Part shown: one piece after another, positions 1-8,594 of the stretch
Position numbering within the stretch: position 1 is the first letter of the stretch
Layout of the letters: each line of letters starts with the position of its first letter
NCBI GenBank assembly: GCA_016415585.1
Contig: CP066552.1
Span: 3,534,001-3,598,000 of the forward strand
DNA from: Pectobacterium carotovorum
Lineage (GTDB): Bacteria > Pseudomonadota > Gammaproteobacteria > Enterobacterales > Enterobacteriaceae
DNA length: 64,000 bases
Reading direction: 5' to 3'
Notes under the pieces: model-generated
What the model was told of the DNA's origin: nothing
What the model saw: the letters and a program-made list of their open reading frames with translations, nothing else
Database searches by the model: none
Made by a program: the position numbers and the translations under genes

Positions 1-67
<67 letters not shown>

Positions 68-115
68 GTATCTTACAGCATCACCGCGAAGGCGAGTACT
101 GTGTGAACGCGTCGC

Positions 116-144
116 ATAATATGAAACCCGATTCGCAGTGTCAA
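116..144 (-). promoter_or_regulatory. sigma-70 promoter of the tRNA-Ala gene
   Basis: On the minus strand a perfect -35 TTGACA (139-144) is followed after 17 nt by -10 TATTAT (116-121) and then a GC-rich discriminator (GCGACGCG), typical of stringently controlled stable-RNA promoters. It lies about 50 bp upstream of the tRNA 5' end. Its position argues against translation of the esterase gene from the far-upstream GTG at 103. Confidence 0.8.
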
Positions 145-336
145 CGGCTAAATCCGGTTATCCGATTAACCGCTGAAAAAGACGCCAAAGGTAAGAAAAA
201 ACAGGCGGCAATTTCGATGTCATCTCGTCATAAGCACAATTTAAATTGCAGTCTCAATAAAAAAGCTGCTAACGATAACGCGATTTATTATCATCATTTC
301 ACGTTACGCTTCTGCCTCTTATATAAGCCTCACCAC

Positions 337-1221
337 ATGCGCTATTTTCCTATGATTGTATTTTCTCTGATGGTATCTGCCTCTGGCATGTTGCCTGTTC
401 GGGCGCAGCCAACCATTCCTGATATGACCGAACAAGCAAAAGCTCAATTTGAGATCAAGCTCGTTGAAATGAAAAGCGATGCACAGCATGTCTATCGGCT
501 TTTCATCGCGCTTCCCCGCCAACCCGCACCTGAAGGCGGTTATCCGGTTCTGTACATGCTGGATGGCAACGCTCAGTTTCCCGTTGCCGTAAACAGCTAC
601 AAGGCAAAAAGTGGCGCAGCACCGCTGATTATCGCCATCGGTTATCCAATCGATAAACCTTATGATGTTCCCGCCAGAACGCGCGACTACACGCCGCCGA
701 CAACGCTCACCGATCCAGATTTTGCCGCAGGCGGCGAAGCCGAAGCGTTTTATCAATTCCTGCAATCCACGGTAAAGCCCTGGGTTGAAGCGAACTACGC
801 AGTAAATAAGCAAAAACAAACGCTGGCCGGGCACTCTTTCGGCGGTCTGTTTACGCTCTATACGCTGTTTAACCACACCGAATCTTTCCAGCGTTATGTT
901 GCCGCAAGCCCGTCTATCTGGTGGGGAAATGGCGTTGTGATTCCGGCAAGAACGCCGCTGCTCGCTACACCACCGCTATCAATAACCGTCACGGCAGGGG
1001 CAAATGAAGATGAGCCAACCAAAACGCAGGCGGGTAAACCCGTTGATGAAAAGCGGGCAGAACGGATCAGCCAAAGAAAAATGGTGGAAAGAGCAACGGC
1101 ACTGGTCGCACAGCTCAACGAACAAGGCACAAAAGCCGACTTTATTCTGTTCCCCGGTAAAGGGCACGGCGACGTGATCCCCGATGCCATCGGTAAAGCA
1201 GTTGCTATCGCCGGTCAATAA
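337..1221 (+). CDS. secreted alpha/beta-hydrolase (IroE/Fes-like esterase)
   Basis: About 294 residues from the ATG at 337. The protein opens with a signal peptide (positively charged start, hydrophobic MIVFSLMVSASG, VRA cleavage region), so it is probably periplasmic. The core matches the putative-esterase family that includes siderophore esterases: PVLYMLDGN early, nucleophile elbow GHSFGG, and a late GHGD histidine. Substrate is unknown: siderophore hydrolysis (IroE/Fes type) is possible, but no siderophore genes are adjacent. The reading frame is open back to 103, but that extension overlaps the tRNA-Ala promoter, has no Shine-Dalgarno and would bury the signal peptide, so 337 was chosen. 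No strong ribosome binding site is visible at 337 either. Converges on gltX across a shared terminator. Confidence 0.75.
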   Translation: MRYFPMIVFSLMVSASGMLPVRAQPTIPDMTEQAKAQFEIKLVEMKSDAQHVYRLFIALPRQPAPEGGYPVLYMLDGNAQFPVAVNSYKAKSGAAPLIIAIGYPIDKPYDVPARTRDYTPPTTLTDPDFAAGGEAEAFYQFLQSTVKPWVEANYAVNKQKQTLAGHSFGGLFTLYTLFNHTESFQRYVAASPSIWWGNGVVIPARTPLLATPPLSITVTAGANEDEPTKTQAGKPVDEKRAERISQRKMVERATALVAQLNEQGTKADFILFPGKGHGDVIPDAIGKAVAIAGQ

Positions 1222-1239
1222 TCCCCTAAGTCATAAAAT

Positions 1240-1270
1240 AAGAAGCCCCAGCATTTGGCTGGGGCTTCTT
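1240..1270. terminator. bidirectional terminator between esterase and gltX
   Basis: Inverted repeat AAGAAGCCCCAGC / GCTGGGGCTTCTT around a short ATTTG loop, with A-rich and T-rich flanks on either side, between the convergent esterase (+) and gltX (-) genes. It can serve both. Confidence 0.8.
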
Positions 1271-1290
1271 GTGTATTCATGCAGTAGGGA

Positions 1291-2706
1291 TTACTGCTGC
1301 GCTTCACGCTCAGCAATGAACGCCAACGCTTTATCAATACGCGCCAGCGAACGCTGTTGACCAATCGCGTGCACCGTAGCGTCAACACCTGGAGACTGAC
1401 CCGCGCCCGTTACCGCAACACGCAGCGGCATACCGACTTTCCCCATACCCTGACCCAGCTCATCGGCCGTGCCCTGAATGGCGTGGTGGATGTTCTCCGG
1501 CGTCCAGCTCGTAATCGCGGCCAATTTCTCGCGAACCAGTTCAAGCGGCTGACGCGCAACCGGACGCAAGTGTTTCTTCGCAGCATCGGCGTCAAACTCA
1601 GCAAAATCTTCATAGAAATAACGGCAAGAATCCGCCATTTCTTTCAGCGTCTTGCAACGCTCGCCCAGTAAACCAACCAGCTCGCTCAACTGCGGCCCGG
1701 TACGGGTATCAATCCCTGCCTGCTCGATATGCCATGACAGATGCGTCGCCACGTATTCTGCTGGTAGATGGTTAATATAGTGATGGTTCAACCATTGCAG
1801 CTTCTCGGTATTGAAAGCACTCGCCGATTTGTTGACGGCATCCAGCGAGAACAGCGATTTCATTTCATCAATAGAGAAGATTTCCTGATCGCCAGAAGAC
1901 CAACCTAAACGCACCAGATAGTTCAGCAGTGCTTCAGGCAGATAGCCGTCATCACGGTATTGCATCACACCGACAGCGCCGTGACGTTTGGACAATTTCT
2001 TACCGTCATCGCCCAGAATCATCGACACATGCGCATATTCTGGCACGGGTGCGCCCAGCGCTTTCAGGATGTTGATCTGGCGCGGCGTGTTGTTGATATG
2101 GTCTTCACCACGGATAACGTGCGTGATTTCCATATCCCAGTCATCGATAACGACACAGAAATTGTAGGTCGGTGAACCGTCAGTACGGCGAATAATCAGA
2201 TCATCGAGTTCCTGATTGCTGAATTCGATCGGCCCGCGAATGCGGTCATTGAAGATGACCGAGCCTTCCTGCGGGTTGAGGAAACGCACAACATGTGGCT
2301 CATTATCGGCATGATGTTCGTGAGAACCACGGCAACAGCCGTCGTAACGTGGCTTATCACCCTTTTCCATCTGCTGCTCACGCAGCGCTTCCAGACGCTC
2401 TTTAGAACAGTAGCACTTATAGGCGGTGCCGTTTTCCAGCATCTGGTCAATAACCGCGTTGTAACGGTCAAAGCGTTTAGTCTGGTAGTACGGGCCTTCA
2501 TCCCAGTTCAGGCTCAGCCAGTTCATACCATCCATAATGGCATCAATCGCGTCCTGAGTTGAACGCTCCAGATCGGTATCTTCAATACGCAGCACGAACT
2601 CGCCGTCATGATGACGGGCAAACAACCAAGAGTACAGTGCGGTGCGAGCGCCGCCGACGTGAAGATAGCCAGTAGGACTAGGGGCGAAACGGGTTTTGAT
2701 TTTCAT
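1291..2706 (-). CDS. gltX: glutamate--tRNA ligase
   Basis: Full-length 471-residue GluRS (class Ic), the same length as the E. coli enzyme. It charges tRNA-Glu with glutamate in the cytoplasm for protein synthesis and tetrapyrrole synthesis. The HIGH-type motif is HVGG at residues 16-19 after RFAPSPTG. The KMSKS-type motif is KLSKR at 237-241. A cysteine-rich zinc-knuckle segment contains C98, C100 and C124/C125. The C-terminal anticodon-binding domain is complete. It is transcribed away from the Val/Lys tRNA operon, as in E. coli. A candidate promoter is at 2781-2808. Confidence 0.97.
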   Translation of the reverse strand: MKIKTRFAPSPTGYLHVGGARTALYSWLFARHHDGEFVLRIEDTDLERSTQDAIDAIMDGMNWLSLNWDEGPYYQTKRFDRYNAVIDQMLENGTAYKCYCSKERLEALREQQMEKGDKPRYDGCCRGSHEHHADNEPHVVRFLNPQEGSVIFNDRIRGPIEFSNQELDDLIIRRTDGSPTYNFCVVIDDWDMEITHVIRGEDHINNTPRQINILKALGAPVPEYAHVSMILGDDGKKLSKRHGAVGVMQYRDDGYLPEALLNYLVRLGWSSGDQEIFSIDEMKSLFSLDAVNKSASAFNTEKLQWLNHHYINHLPAEYVATHLSWHIEQAGIDTRTGPQLSELVGLLGERCKTLKEMADSCRYFYEDFAEFDADAAKKHLRPVARQPLELVREKLAAITSWTPENIHHAIQGTADELGQGMGKVGMPLRVAVTGAGQSPGVDATVHAIGQQRSLARIDKALAFIAEREAQQ

Positions 2707-2780
2707 TTGGGATTACAGCCTTATTACGCAACGGCTGTCGGCACAGACCGACATAAGCTCAGAGAACAAAAGTGGGCAAC

Positions 2781-2808
2781 ATTCTATCACTCTGCTTCGA
2801 TTCCTCAA
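2781..2808 (-). promoter_or_regulatory. candidate gltX promoter
   Basis: On the minus strand TTGAGG (2803-2808), a 16-nt spacer, then TAGAAT (2781-2786). Between it and the start codon lies a small leader hairpin TGTCGG/CCGACA (2736-2753) of unknown role. The rest of the 2707-2952 interval shows no gene. Confidence 0.45.
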
Positions 2809-2952
2809 CGCCGTAACATGCCGCGCGTGCTTTTATTCTGCTAGCGATAGCAAGATAACAGGCCGAATTGCGCAAGGATGCAGCACCAACGGCGATAAAT
2901 ACGACGCCTTGACTAATTTTGCAACGAACAATCATTTTAGTTTTAAAAAGCG

Positions 2953-2980
2953 TTGACTCACATTCAAGGATCCCTATAAT
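2953..2980 (+). promoter_or_regulatory. promoter of the Val-Val-Val-Lys tRNA operon
   Basis: TTGACT (2953-2958), 16-nt spacer, perfect TATAAT (2975-2980), then discriminator GCGACTCC, 18 nt before the first tRNA-Val. The upstream A/T-rich stretch could act as an UP element. Confidence 0.85.
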
Positions 2981-2997
2981 GCGACTCCACACAGCGG

Positions 2998-3073
2998 GGG
3001 TGATTAGCTCAGCTGGGAGAGCACCTCCCTTACAAGGAGGGGGTCGGCGGTTCGATCCCGTCATCACCCACCA
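2998..3073 (+). tRNA. valU: tRNA-Val (anticodon TAC), copy 1
   Basis: A 76-nt cloverleaf including the encoded CCA. Acceptor GGGTGAT/ATCACCC, anticodon loop CTTACAA with anticodon TAC, T-arm GGTTCGATCC. First gene of a four-tRNA operon equivalent to E. coli valU-valX-valY-lysV. Confidence 0.98.
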
Positions 3074-3126
3074 CTATTTACGAAAGTAAAAGTGTCTCGC
3101 TGTGTAGAGTAAGAAGATTTGAGATT

Positions 3127-3202
3127 GGGTGATTAGCTCAGCTGGGAGAGCACCTCCCTTACAAGGAGGGGGTCGGCGGTTCGATCCCGTCATCACCCAC
3201 CA
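3127..3202 (+). tRNA. valX: tRNA-Val (anticodon TAC), copy 2
   Basis: Identical in sequence to the first copy (76 nt with CCA), 53 bp downstream. The spacer between copies 1 and 2 carries no promoter-like element, consistent with processing from one transcript. Confidence 0.98.
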
Positions 3203-3257
3203 ATCTCATACCAGCTGGTCTTCTTGCTAGAAGTTGAAGTAAAGGTAGTTCAGAAGT

Positions 3258-3333
3258 GGGTGATTAGCTCAGCTGGGAGAGCACCTCCCTTACAAGGAGG
3301 GGGTCGGCGGTTCGAGCCCGTCATCACCCACCA
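3258..3333 (+). tRNA. valY: tRNA-Val (anticodon TAC), copy 3
   Basis: Same as copies 1 and 2 except for one T-loop base: TTCGAGCCC instead of TTCGATCCC, at about tRNA position 59. The change is in the loop and does not disturb pairing. CCA is encoded. Confidence 0.98.
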
Positions 3334-3340
3334 CTTCTGC

Positions 3341-3416
3341 GGGTCGTTAGCTCAGTCGGTAGAGCAGTTGACTTTTAATCAATTGGTCGCAGGTTCGAAT
3401 CCTGCACGACCCACCA
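3341..3416 (+). tRNA. lysV: tRNA-Lys (anticodon TTT)
   Basis: A 76-nt tRNA with acceptor GGGTCGT/ACGACCC, anticodon loop CTTTTAA (TTT) and encoded CCA. It starts 7 nt after the third tRNA-Val. The last 17 nt plus the following roughly 78 nt are duplicated downstream (see the direct repeat at 3400-3669). No obvious intrinsic terminator follows. Confidence 0.98.
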
Positions 3417-3669
3417 CTTCCGCAAAGTGATTACTCTCTGAAGTAAATCCACCAAAAATTATCTATTTGCACATGTCGTGTAGATGAGAACCTGCGTTCA
3501 GGTTCGAGCCGAGCGAAGCGAGACAGCAATGCGTTAGCGTTGACCCCGAAGGGGCGAGGCCAAAGGCCGAGTCATCCTGCACGACCCACCACTTCCGCAA
3601 AGTTATTCCTATCTGAAGTAAATCCATCCAATGTTATATATTGTGCATGTCGTGTAGGTGAGAACCTGC
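3400..3669 (+). repeat. direct repeat of the tRNA-Lys 3' end, flanking a hairpin cassette
   Basis: Copy A (3400-3495) begins with the final 17 nt of tRNA-Lys, TCCTGCACGACCCACCA, and ends at GAGAACCTGC. Copy B (3575-3669) begins with exactly the same 17 nt and ends with the same 10 nt, with scattered substitutions between. The 79 bp between them (3496-3574) is a palindromic cassette. Copy B is not a functional tRNA because only the T-arm/acceptor 3' strand is present. The layout resembles the footprint of integration or tandem duplication at a tRNA 3' end, but no integrase is nearby. The rest of 3417-3742 contains no gene. Confidence 0.8.
3496..3574 (+). repeat. multi-hairpin cassette (tRNA-Lys locus copy)
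   Basis: Successive small palindromes can be read: CAATGC/GCGTTG (loop GTTA), CCCC/GGGG (loop GAA), GGCC/GGCC (loop AAA), followed by GAGT. The order and linkers match the cassettes inside the ERIC elements near 39.6 and 43.0 kb. The first hairpin of the family is not clearly recognisable here. Confidence 0.55.
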
Positions 3670-3742
3670 TCAATGATTCCGCGTTAGCTTTCCCAATATT
3701 CAATGAAGTACCGCAGCCCTACTCAGCTACGGCACCTAAATA

Positions 3743-4849
3743 TCACGCCAGTACGGCTAAATCCGCAGCGTCAAAACCGCGTAATTTATCAGTCTGCCCA
3801 GAACGCACTTTTTGTACCCATTGCGCATCAGAAAGCAGGACTCGGCCTACCGCGATCAGGTCAAACTCCTCTCGCTCCATCCGAGCGTGCAGATTGTCCA
3901 ATGCCGCCGTGCCAGAACCTTCACCACCAAACGCGGCAAAGAAATCCGAGGTCAGCCCCACCGAGCCAACGCTGATGGTCGCCGCACCTGTCAGTTTTTT
4001 CGCCCAACCGGCGAAGTTCAGCCCTTCCGCCCCATCAACCTCCGGGAACTCCGGCTCCCAGAAACGTCGCTGGGAACAGTGGAGAATATCCACACCCGCC
4101 TCAACCAGCGGTGCCAACCAGTCCGTCATCTCCTGTGGGGAGGCGGCAAGCCGTGCGCTGTAGTCCTGCTGCTTCCACTGACTCACACGCAAGATCAACG
4201 GGAAATCCTCGCCAACAGCGGCTCGGACAGCACGGATAATATCTGCGGCAAAGCGAGAGCGTTCGCGGATCGTTGCGCCACCAAAGGCATCTTCACGCTT
4301 ATTCGTCCCCGGCCAGAAGAATTGGTCGATCAGGTAGCCATGTGCACCGTGCAGTTCCAGCGTGTCGAATCCCAGTCGTTTCGCATCCGCCGCCGCACGG
4401 GCGAAAGCCGCCACGGTATCCGCGATATCTTCTTCCGTCATCACCACACCGCGAGCCTCATCTGGGCCAACCAACCCCGACGGGCTCTCAACAGGCGCAT
4501 CAGGCTCCCAGCCGCGACCATGCGTTGATCCCGTATGCCAAATTTGCGGCCCAATACGGCCACCAGCAGCATGAACCGCTTTCGCCACCGCCTCCCAACC
4601 GGCCAACGCCGCTTCGCCATGAAACAGCGGGATTCCGGGCATATTACGCGAAGCGGGACGATCGACTACCGTTCCCTCTGTCAGAATCAGCCCAACTCCC
4701 CCTTCGGCACGGCGGCGATAATATTCCGCCTGCGCTGGGCCAGGAATGCCGTTTTCAGCCATACCTCGCGTCATCGGTGCCATAACAATGCGGTTAGGAA
4801 GGGTTAACCCTTTCAACGTGAAGGGACTAAACAGAACATCATCAGACAT
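3743..4849 (-). CDS. Old Yellow Enzyme family NAD(P)H:flavin oxidoreductase
   Basis: A 368-residue FMN-dependent (beta/alpha)8-barrel ene-reductase. Members reduce activated C=C bonds of enones, quinones, maleimides or nitro compounds using NAD(P)H, in the cytoplasm. The N-terminal MAPMTR segment, the phosphate-binding region near VGSVG and the long family motif HGAHGYLIDQFF followed by WPGTNKREDAFGG are present. The closest remembered relatives are NemA-type and 12-oxophytodienoate reductase-like proteins. It diverges from an aldo/keto reductase across a 186-bp region containing a palindrome, with a TetR gene beyond, much like the nemR-nemA electrophile-response logic. Ribosome binding site AAGGAAA precedes the ATG. 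Confidence 0.9.
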   Translation of the reverse strand: MSDDVLFSPFTLKGLTLPNRIVMAPMTRGMAENGIPGPAQAEYYRRRAEGGVGLILTEGTVVDRPASRNMPGIPLFHGEAALAGWEAVAKAVHAAGGRIGPQIWHTGSTHGRGWEPDAPVESPSGLVGPDEARGVVMTEEDIADTVAAFARAAADAKRLGFDTLELHGAHGYLIDQFFWPGTNKREDAFGGATIRERSRFAADIIRAVRAAVGEDFPLILRVSQWKQQDYSARLAASPQEMTDWLAPLVEAGVDILHCSQRRFWEPEFPEVDGAEGLNFAGWAKKLTGAATISVGSVGLTSDFFAAFGGEGSGTAALDNLHARMEREEFDLIAVGRVLLSDAQWVQKVRSGQTDKLRGFDAADLAVLA

Positions 4850-4986
4850 AAATATTTCCTTTTATGGTTTAACGCTATCGCGGCGTTGAATATCGATTAG
4901 AAACTCAATTCATGCGGTTAAGCAACCCCAGTTAACTCGACATCCCGTAAAAATAATACCGCTCCACTTGCAATATAGATGATATA

Positions 4987-5007
4987 TGACATATATAATA
5001 AATGTCA
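4987..5007. promoter_or_regulatory. palindromic operator overlapping the aldo/keto reductase -10
   Basis: The 21-bp interrupted palindrome TGACAT-N9-ATGTCA covers TATAAT at 4994-4999 in the divergent region between the Old Yellow Enzyme and aldo/keto reductase genes. Size and symmetry suit a TetR-family dimer. The TetR gene at 6170 is the obvious candidate binder (inference). No second copy is seen before the TetR gene. Confidence 0.55.
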
Positions 5008-5035
5008 CACAACATCTAAAAATAAAGGTAGCAGC

Positions 5036-6085
5036 ATGAAATACACGACTTTTGGACGTAATACGGGCTTACGCGTTTCCGAACTTGCTCTCGGAACAGG
5101 AAATTTTGGCACCGGTTGGGGCTATGGTTCTGAAAAAGAACAGGCTAAACAGGTATTTGATCGTTATGCCAACACGGGCGGCAACTTCATCGATACAGCG
5201 GATGCTTACCAGTTAGGCCAATCTGAGCAAATGGTCGGAGAATTCATTGCCGCAGATCGCGACCATTTTGTCGTTGCGACGAAGTACACCTTAAGTGCCA
5301 TGCCAGATGCCGGAATTTCCCAAACCGGCAATAGCCGCAAGAACATGATCTCATCAGTCGAAAACAGCCTAAAACGGCTAAACACCGATCGTATCGATGT
5401 ACTGTGGGCGCACTTTGATGACCAATTAACGCCACTGGAAGAGATTGTTCGCGCTTTCGACGATCTCATTCGATCAGGAAAAATCCAGTACGCAGGCTTC
5501 TCTAATTTCCCCGCCTGGCGCATTGCCAGAGCGGACACCATCGCGGAACTGCGCGGCTGGTCGCGAATTGCCGGTATTCAGGTGGAATACAGTCTGGTGC
5601 AGCGCACCGCAGAACGAGAGCTACTGCCGATGGCTGAAGCAATGGGGCTGGCAGCAACGCTTTGGTCTCCACTGGGTGGCGGCCTGCTGACGGGAAAATA
5701 CCGTAAAAGTAAAGAAGGCCGTCTGATCGGTTTTGGCGGAAGACTAGTACACACAGAGCAAGACACAACCTTGTTGGACGAGGTCTTTCGCGTGGCAAAC
5801 GACTTAAACGTCATGCCAATACAGATTGCCATCGCCTGGCTGCGACATAAATCCGCCCGCGCTAGCACCAGCCTGATCCCCATTCTGGGCTCCCGCACAC
5901 TGGCGCAGTTGGACGATACACTGGTTGCATTAGGTGTGACGCTAAGCGACGATCAGGTCGCACGACTGGACGACGTCAGTGCTATTTCACTGGGGACGCC
6001 GCACGATCAGATCGCAGGGTCATTGCCTCGGGCTCAAGGGGGCAACAGTGCTCATATTATTACACCGTGGCCGCCACGGGCCTGA
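5036..6085 (+). CDS. aldo/keto reductase
   Basis: A 349-residue NADPH-dependent (beta/alpha)8 oxidoreductase that reduces aldehydes and ketones to alcohols; the specific substrate is unknown. The catalytic tetrad is visible in order: Asp of FIDTADAY, the Tyr in the same segment, Lys of VVATKY, and His of DVLWAHFDD. The cofactor-binding C-terminus has IPILGSRT followed by QLDD. Start at 5036 is chosen because AAAGGTAG precedes it and MKYTTFGRNTGLRVSELALG is the family N-terminus. The frame is open 19 codons further upstream without a ribosome binding site and through the operator. Likely part of a detoxification unit with the divergent ene-reductase and downstream TetR gene. Confidence 0.9.
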   Translation: MKYTTFGRNTGLRVSELALGTGNFGTGWGYGSEKEQAKQVFDRYANTGGNFIDTADAYQLGQSEQMVGEFIAADRDHFVVATKYTLSAMPDAGISQTGNSRKNMISSVENSLKRLNTDRIDVLWAHFDDQLTPLEEIVRAFDDLIRSGKIQYAGFSNFPAWRIARADTIAELRGWSRIAGIQVEYSLVQRTAERELLPMAEAMGLAATLWSPLGGGLLTGKYRKSKEGRLIGFGGRLVHTEQDTTLLDEVFRVANDLNVMPIQIAIAWLRHKSARASTSLIPILGSRTLAQLDDTLVALGVTLSDDQVARLDDVSAISLGTPHDQIAGSLPRAQGGNSAHIITPWPPRA

Positions 6086-6169
6086 TCTGGCTATTGATGA
6101 AAGGCATCATCTATTGAGTCTGACTTTTTCATACCCTAAGATGATGCCTGACAGAAAGAGGAGAACAGC

Positions 6170-6751
6170 ATGGCCCGTGTATCAAAACAGCAGATGGAGC
6201 GTAACCGAGAGGAAATCATTCAGGTTTCTTCACAACTCTTTCGTGAACGGGGCCTGAACGGCGTCAGCGTGAACGACTTGATGGCCGCGGCCGGCTTAAC
6301 TCACGGTGGCTTTTATGGTCATTTTGCTTCTAAGGATGAGCTCGCTGCCATCGCTAGCCGAAAAGCGCTTGAGGACTCTCGCTCGCGTTGGCAGGAAATA
6401 ACTCAGCACGCAGGTCAACATGACCTGCAAACGATGGTGGAACACTATCTTTCCCCCGCCCATCGTGACGGCGCTAAGGACGGCTGTGCGCTCACTGCGC
6501 TAGCCAGCGACATAGCCAGAGAAAGTGAAGACAAACCGATACGTGAGGTTTATCTCAGTGGTGTCAGAGCCATGCTGGACAGGCTGGAGTCTCTATCGAC
6601 GATAGAAGATAAAGAACAGCGCCGACTGCATGCTCTGGCGCAATTCGCCCTGTTATCCGGCGCGCTCACGTTAGCGCGAGCAACGGCTGGCGATCCTTTG
6701 TCAGACGACTTTCTTATCGCCGCCAAAAAAGCGCTGCTTGGCGACGCATAA
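6170..6751 (+). CDS. TetR/AcrR family transcriptional regulator
   Basis: A 193-residue repressor-type protein. The N-terminal helix-turn-helix spans about residues 10-55 (REEIIQVSSQLFRERGLNGV, then VNDLMAAAGLTHGGFYGHF). The C-terminal ligand/dimer domain includes DGCALTALASDIARE, seen in the group of TetR proteins linked to aldehyde/quinone reductases. A strong ribosome binding site AAAGAGGAG precedes the ATG. It follows the aldo/keto reductase by 84 bp on the same strand. It probably represses the ene-reductase/aldo-keto reductase pair through the palindrome at 4987-5007 and releases on an electrophile. The family call is firm; target and ligand are inferred. Confidence 0.9.
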   Translation: MARVSKQQMERNREEIIQVSSQLFRERGLNGVSVNDLMAAAGLTHGGFYGHFASKDELAAIASRKALEDSRSRWQEITQHAGQHDLQTMVEHYLSPAHRDGAKDGCALTALASDIARESEDKPIREVYLSGVRAMLDRLESLSTIEDKEQRRLHALAQFALLSGALTLARATAGDPLSDDFLIAAKKALLGDA

Positions 6752-7086
6752 ACAGGTTATGAAAAAGGGACCTGTCACATCCAAGATAGGTTCCAAATTC
6801 TATCCCCTCTAAAACGATTCCCTTTATGCAATCCATTCCTCTTGCCTTCAGCCATTCAGACTGTGTTTCTTTTTCATAACATCTTGTTATTGCATTATTC
6901 CCATCCATCATTAGACCGCCGCAATCGCGGTGCTATGCTTATCTGCGTTTACTGTTCACGTAATTTTTTGACAGAAAATATCAAATTTATTGGTTTTCTA
7001 TTCTGTCCCTAAATCGACGACACTGCCGCACTATATAAACAAGCATTACCAATCAGCATTTTTGCTCACTTATGAGGTTGTCTATT
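6752..7086. other. intergenic region before doxX-like gene
   Basis: No credible gene. It is A/T-rich in its distal half. TTGACA at 6968-6973 is a possible -35 for the downstream membrane protein, but no convincing -10 lies at the right distance. An imperfect repeat (GGGACCTGTC / GATAGGTTCC) near 6768-6796 lacks a T-run and is not called a terminator. Confidence 0.4.
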
Positions 7087-7521
7087 ATGATTGCTCAGTT
7101 GAATCAGTGGTTCACGCGTTTAACCGATCATCCTGATGCAGGTAAACTTTTACTGCGTTTAACCGTGGGTATTCTGCTGCTGTTTCACGGCGTAGCAAAA
7201 GTTGAGCACGGTGTAGGCTGGATAGTACAGATGCTGCAAGGTGCAGGCCTGCCTGGTTTTATCGCTTATGGCGTTTATATCGGTGAGGTTGTTGCCCCGA
7301 TTCTGATTATTCTGGGCGTATTTACCCGCGTTTCAGGCCTGATTGCCGCGCTGACGCTGGTTGTTGCTACGCTGATGGTGGGAATGGGTAAATTCTTCAC
7401 TCTGACCAAAGTGGGTGCCTGGGCGCTGGAATTGGAAGCACTCTATTTCTTCGCGGGCATTATCATCATGCTAGTCGGTAGTGGTCGCTATTCTGTTGCC
7501 TCTAACCCCGCTTATCGCTAA
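7087..7521 (+). CDS. DoxX family inner-membrane protein
   Basis: About 144 residues with four predicted membrane segments (around LLLRLTVGILLLFHGVAKV, GFIAYGVYIGEVVAPILIIL, VSGLIAALTLVVATLMVGM and LYFFAGIIIMLVGSG). The conserved LRLTVGILLLFHG, the GEVVAP segment and the glycine-rich fourth helix place it in the DoxX/YphA/YqjF group, linked in other bacteria to thiol or oxidative stress but biochemically ill-defined. The ATG at 7087 was chosen over 7072 because TGAGG sits about 9 nt upstream. Single-gene unit ending at the terminator shared with cysA. Confidence 0.8.
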   Translation: MIAQLNQWFTRLTDHPDAGKLLLRLTVGILLLFHGVAKVEHGVGWIVQMLQGAGLPGFIAYGVYIGEVVAPILIILGVFTRVSGLIAALTLVVATLMVGMGKFFTLTKVGAWALELEALYFFAGIIIMLVGSGRYSVASNPAYR

Positions 7522-7555
7522 TCCTTGCCACCCAGCAGGTATTCACGACAAAAGC

Positions 7556-7583
7556 AAAAAACCCGCGGATTCGCGGGTTTTTT
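7556..7583. terminator. bidirectional terminator, doxX-like / cysA
   Basis: AAAAAACCCGCG-GATT-CGCGGGTTTTTT: six-bp GC stem with A-run and T-run on either side, between convergent genes. Confidence 0.9.
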
Positions 7584-7601
7584 ATTTCGATGCCCTATCG
7601 T

Positions 7602-8594
7602 TCAAATTTCCCAATCGTGACTATAACGCTTGGGTTTGAACTGAATCACATCGCCTTTCTGTAGCCCGTGCAGGCTTGCATCGTCTTTTGCAACTTCCGC
7701 TTCAATCAGCTCTGACTGCTCGCCCAGCTTCAACGACAGACGAGTCAAGGCACCGAGTGGGCGAATATCTCGCACTGTCACTGCCTGATAGCCTTCCTGC
7801 GCCTGAACGGATAACGACACTTCATGCGGACGAAACAGAATCGTCTCTTCCGTCTGCGCCACTTTCAGTCGGTTACTGTCGCCAAGGAAATGGTAAACAA
7901 ATTCGCTGGCTGGGTTGTTATACACTTCCGCTGGCGTGCCGATTTGTTCAATCACGCCTTTGTTCATCAGCACGATGCGGTCAGCGACTTCCATCGCTTC
8001 TTCCTGATCGTGCGTCACAAATACCGACGTCAGATCGATATCTTCATGCAACTGAGACAGCCAGCGACGCAGCTCTTTACGTACCTTGGCATCCAGTGCG
8101 CCAAAAGGTTCATCCAGCAGCAAAATGCTCGGTTCAACGATCAACGCACGCGCTAGCGCAATACGCTGACGCTGACCGCCGGAAAGCTGTTCAGGATAGC
8201 GATCCCCCAGCCAGTCCAACTGCACCAGATTCAGCAATTCATGCACTTTCTTTTCGATGTCACTCTTTGATAATCGGCTGTTTTTCGGCTTCATTCGCAG
8301 CCCAAACGCGACGTTGTCGAACACCGTCATGTGGCGGAACAGCGCGTAGTGCTGGAATACGAATCCTACGTTACGCTTACGCACATCGTGGACGGACACA
8401 TCCTGGCCGTGAAAGATAATGCTGCCGCTATCCGGCTGTTCCAGCCCGGCGATAATACGCAGAAGCGTAGTCTTACCGCAGCCCGATGGCCCCAGCAGCG
8501 CCACCAGCTCGCCGCTGTGGATCGACAAATTAATCTCGTTCAGCGCCCGGAACTGACCAAATTGTTTATTAATATTGCGAATCTCAATGCTCAT
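7602..8594 (-). CDS. cysA: sulfate/thiosulfate ABC transporter ATP-binding protein
   Basis: A 330-residue ATPase energising sulfate uptake with CysT and CysW at the inner-membrane cytoplasmic face. Walker [11 protein letters not shown]-loop FVFQHYALF, signature LSGGQRQR, Walker B LLLDEP and H-loop VTHDQEEA are all present. The C-terminal regulatory (TOBE-like) domain is shorter than in E. coli CysA (365 residues). Overall wording ([22 protein letters not shown]) resembles the roughly 329-residue Pseudomonas CysA from memory. It overlaps the end of cysW by 11 nt, so translation is probably coupled. Last gene of the operon: no cysM follows. Confidence 0.95.
   Translation of the reverse strand: MSIEIRNINKQFGQFRALNEINLSIHSGELVALLGPSGCGKTTLLRIIAGLEQPDSGSIIFHGQDVSVHDVRKRNVGFVFQHYALFRHMTVFDNVAFGLRMKPKNSRLSKSDIEKKVHELLNLVQLDWLGDRYPEQLSGGQRQRIALARALIVEPSILLLDEPFGALDAKVRKELRRWLSQLHEDIDLTSVFVTHDQEEAMEVADRIVLMNKGVIEQIGTPAEVYNNPASEFVYHFLGDSNRLKVAQTEETILFRPHEVSLSVQAQEGYQAVTVRDIRPLGALTRLSLKLGEQSELIEAEVAKDDASLHGLQKGDVIQFKPKRYSHDWEI

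Noticed and set aside
103..336. Extended N-terminus of the esterase from GTG at 103
   Set aside because: It covers the strong tRNA-Ala promoter, has no ribosome binding site, and would place a signal peptide 80 residues inside the protein.
2998..3333. Three near-identical 76-bp units with spacers of 53 and 55 bp, array-like
   Set aside because: They fold as complete tRNA-Val genes with CCA ends; not CRISPR.
3540..4163. 207-codon + strand frame overlapping the Old Yellow Enzyme gene
   Set aside because: Begins in the repeat cassette and runs antisense through a well-conserved gene; composition is that of a shadow frame.
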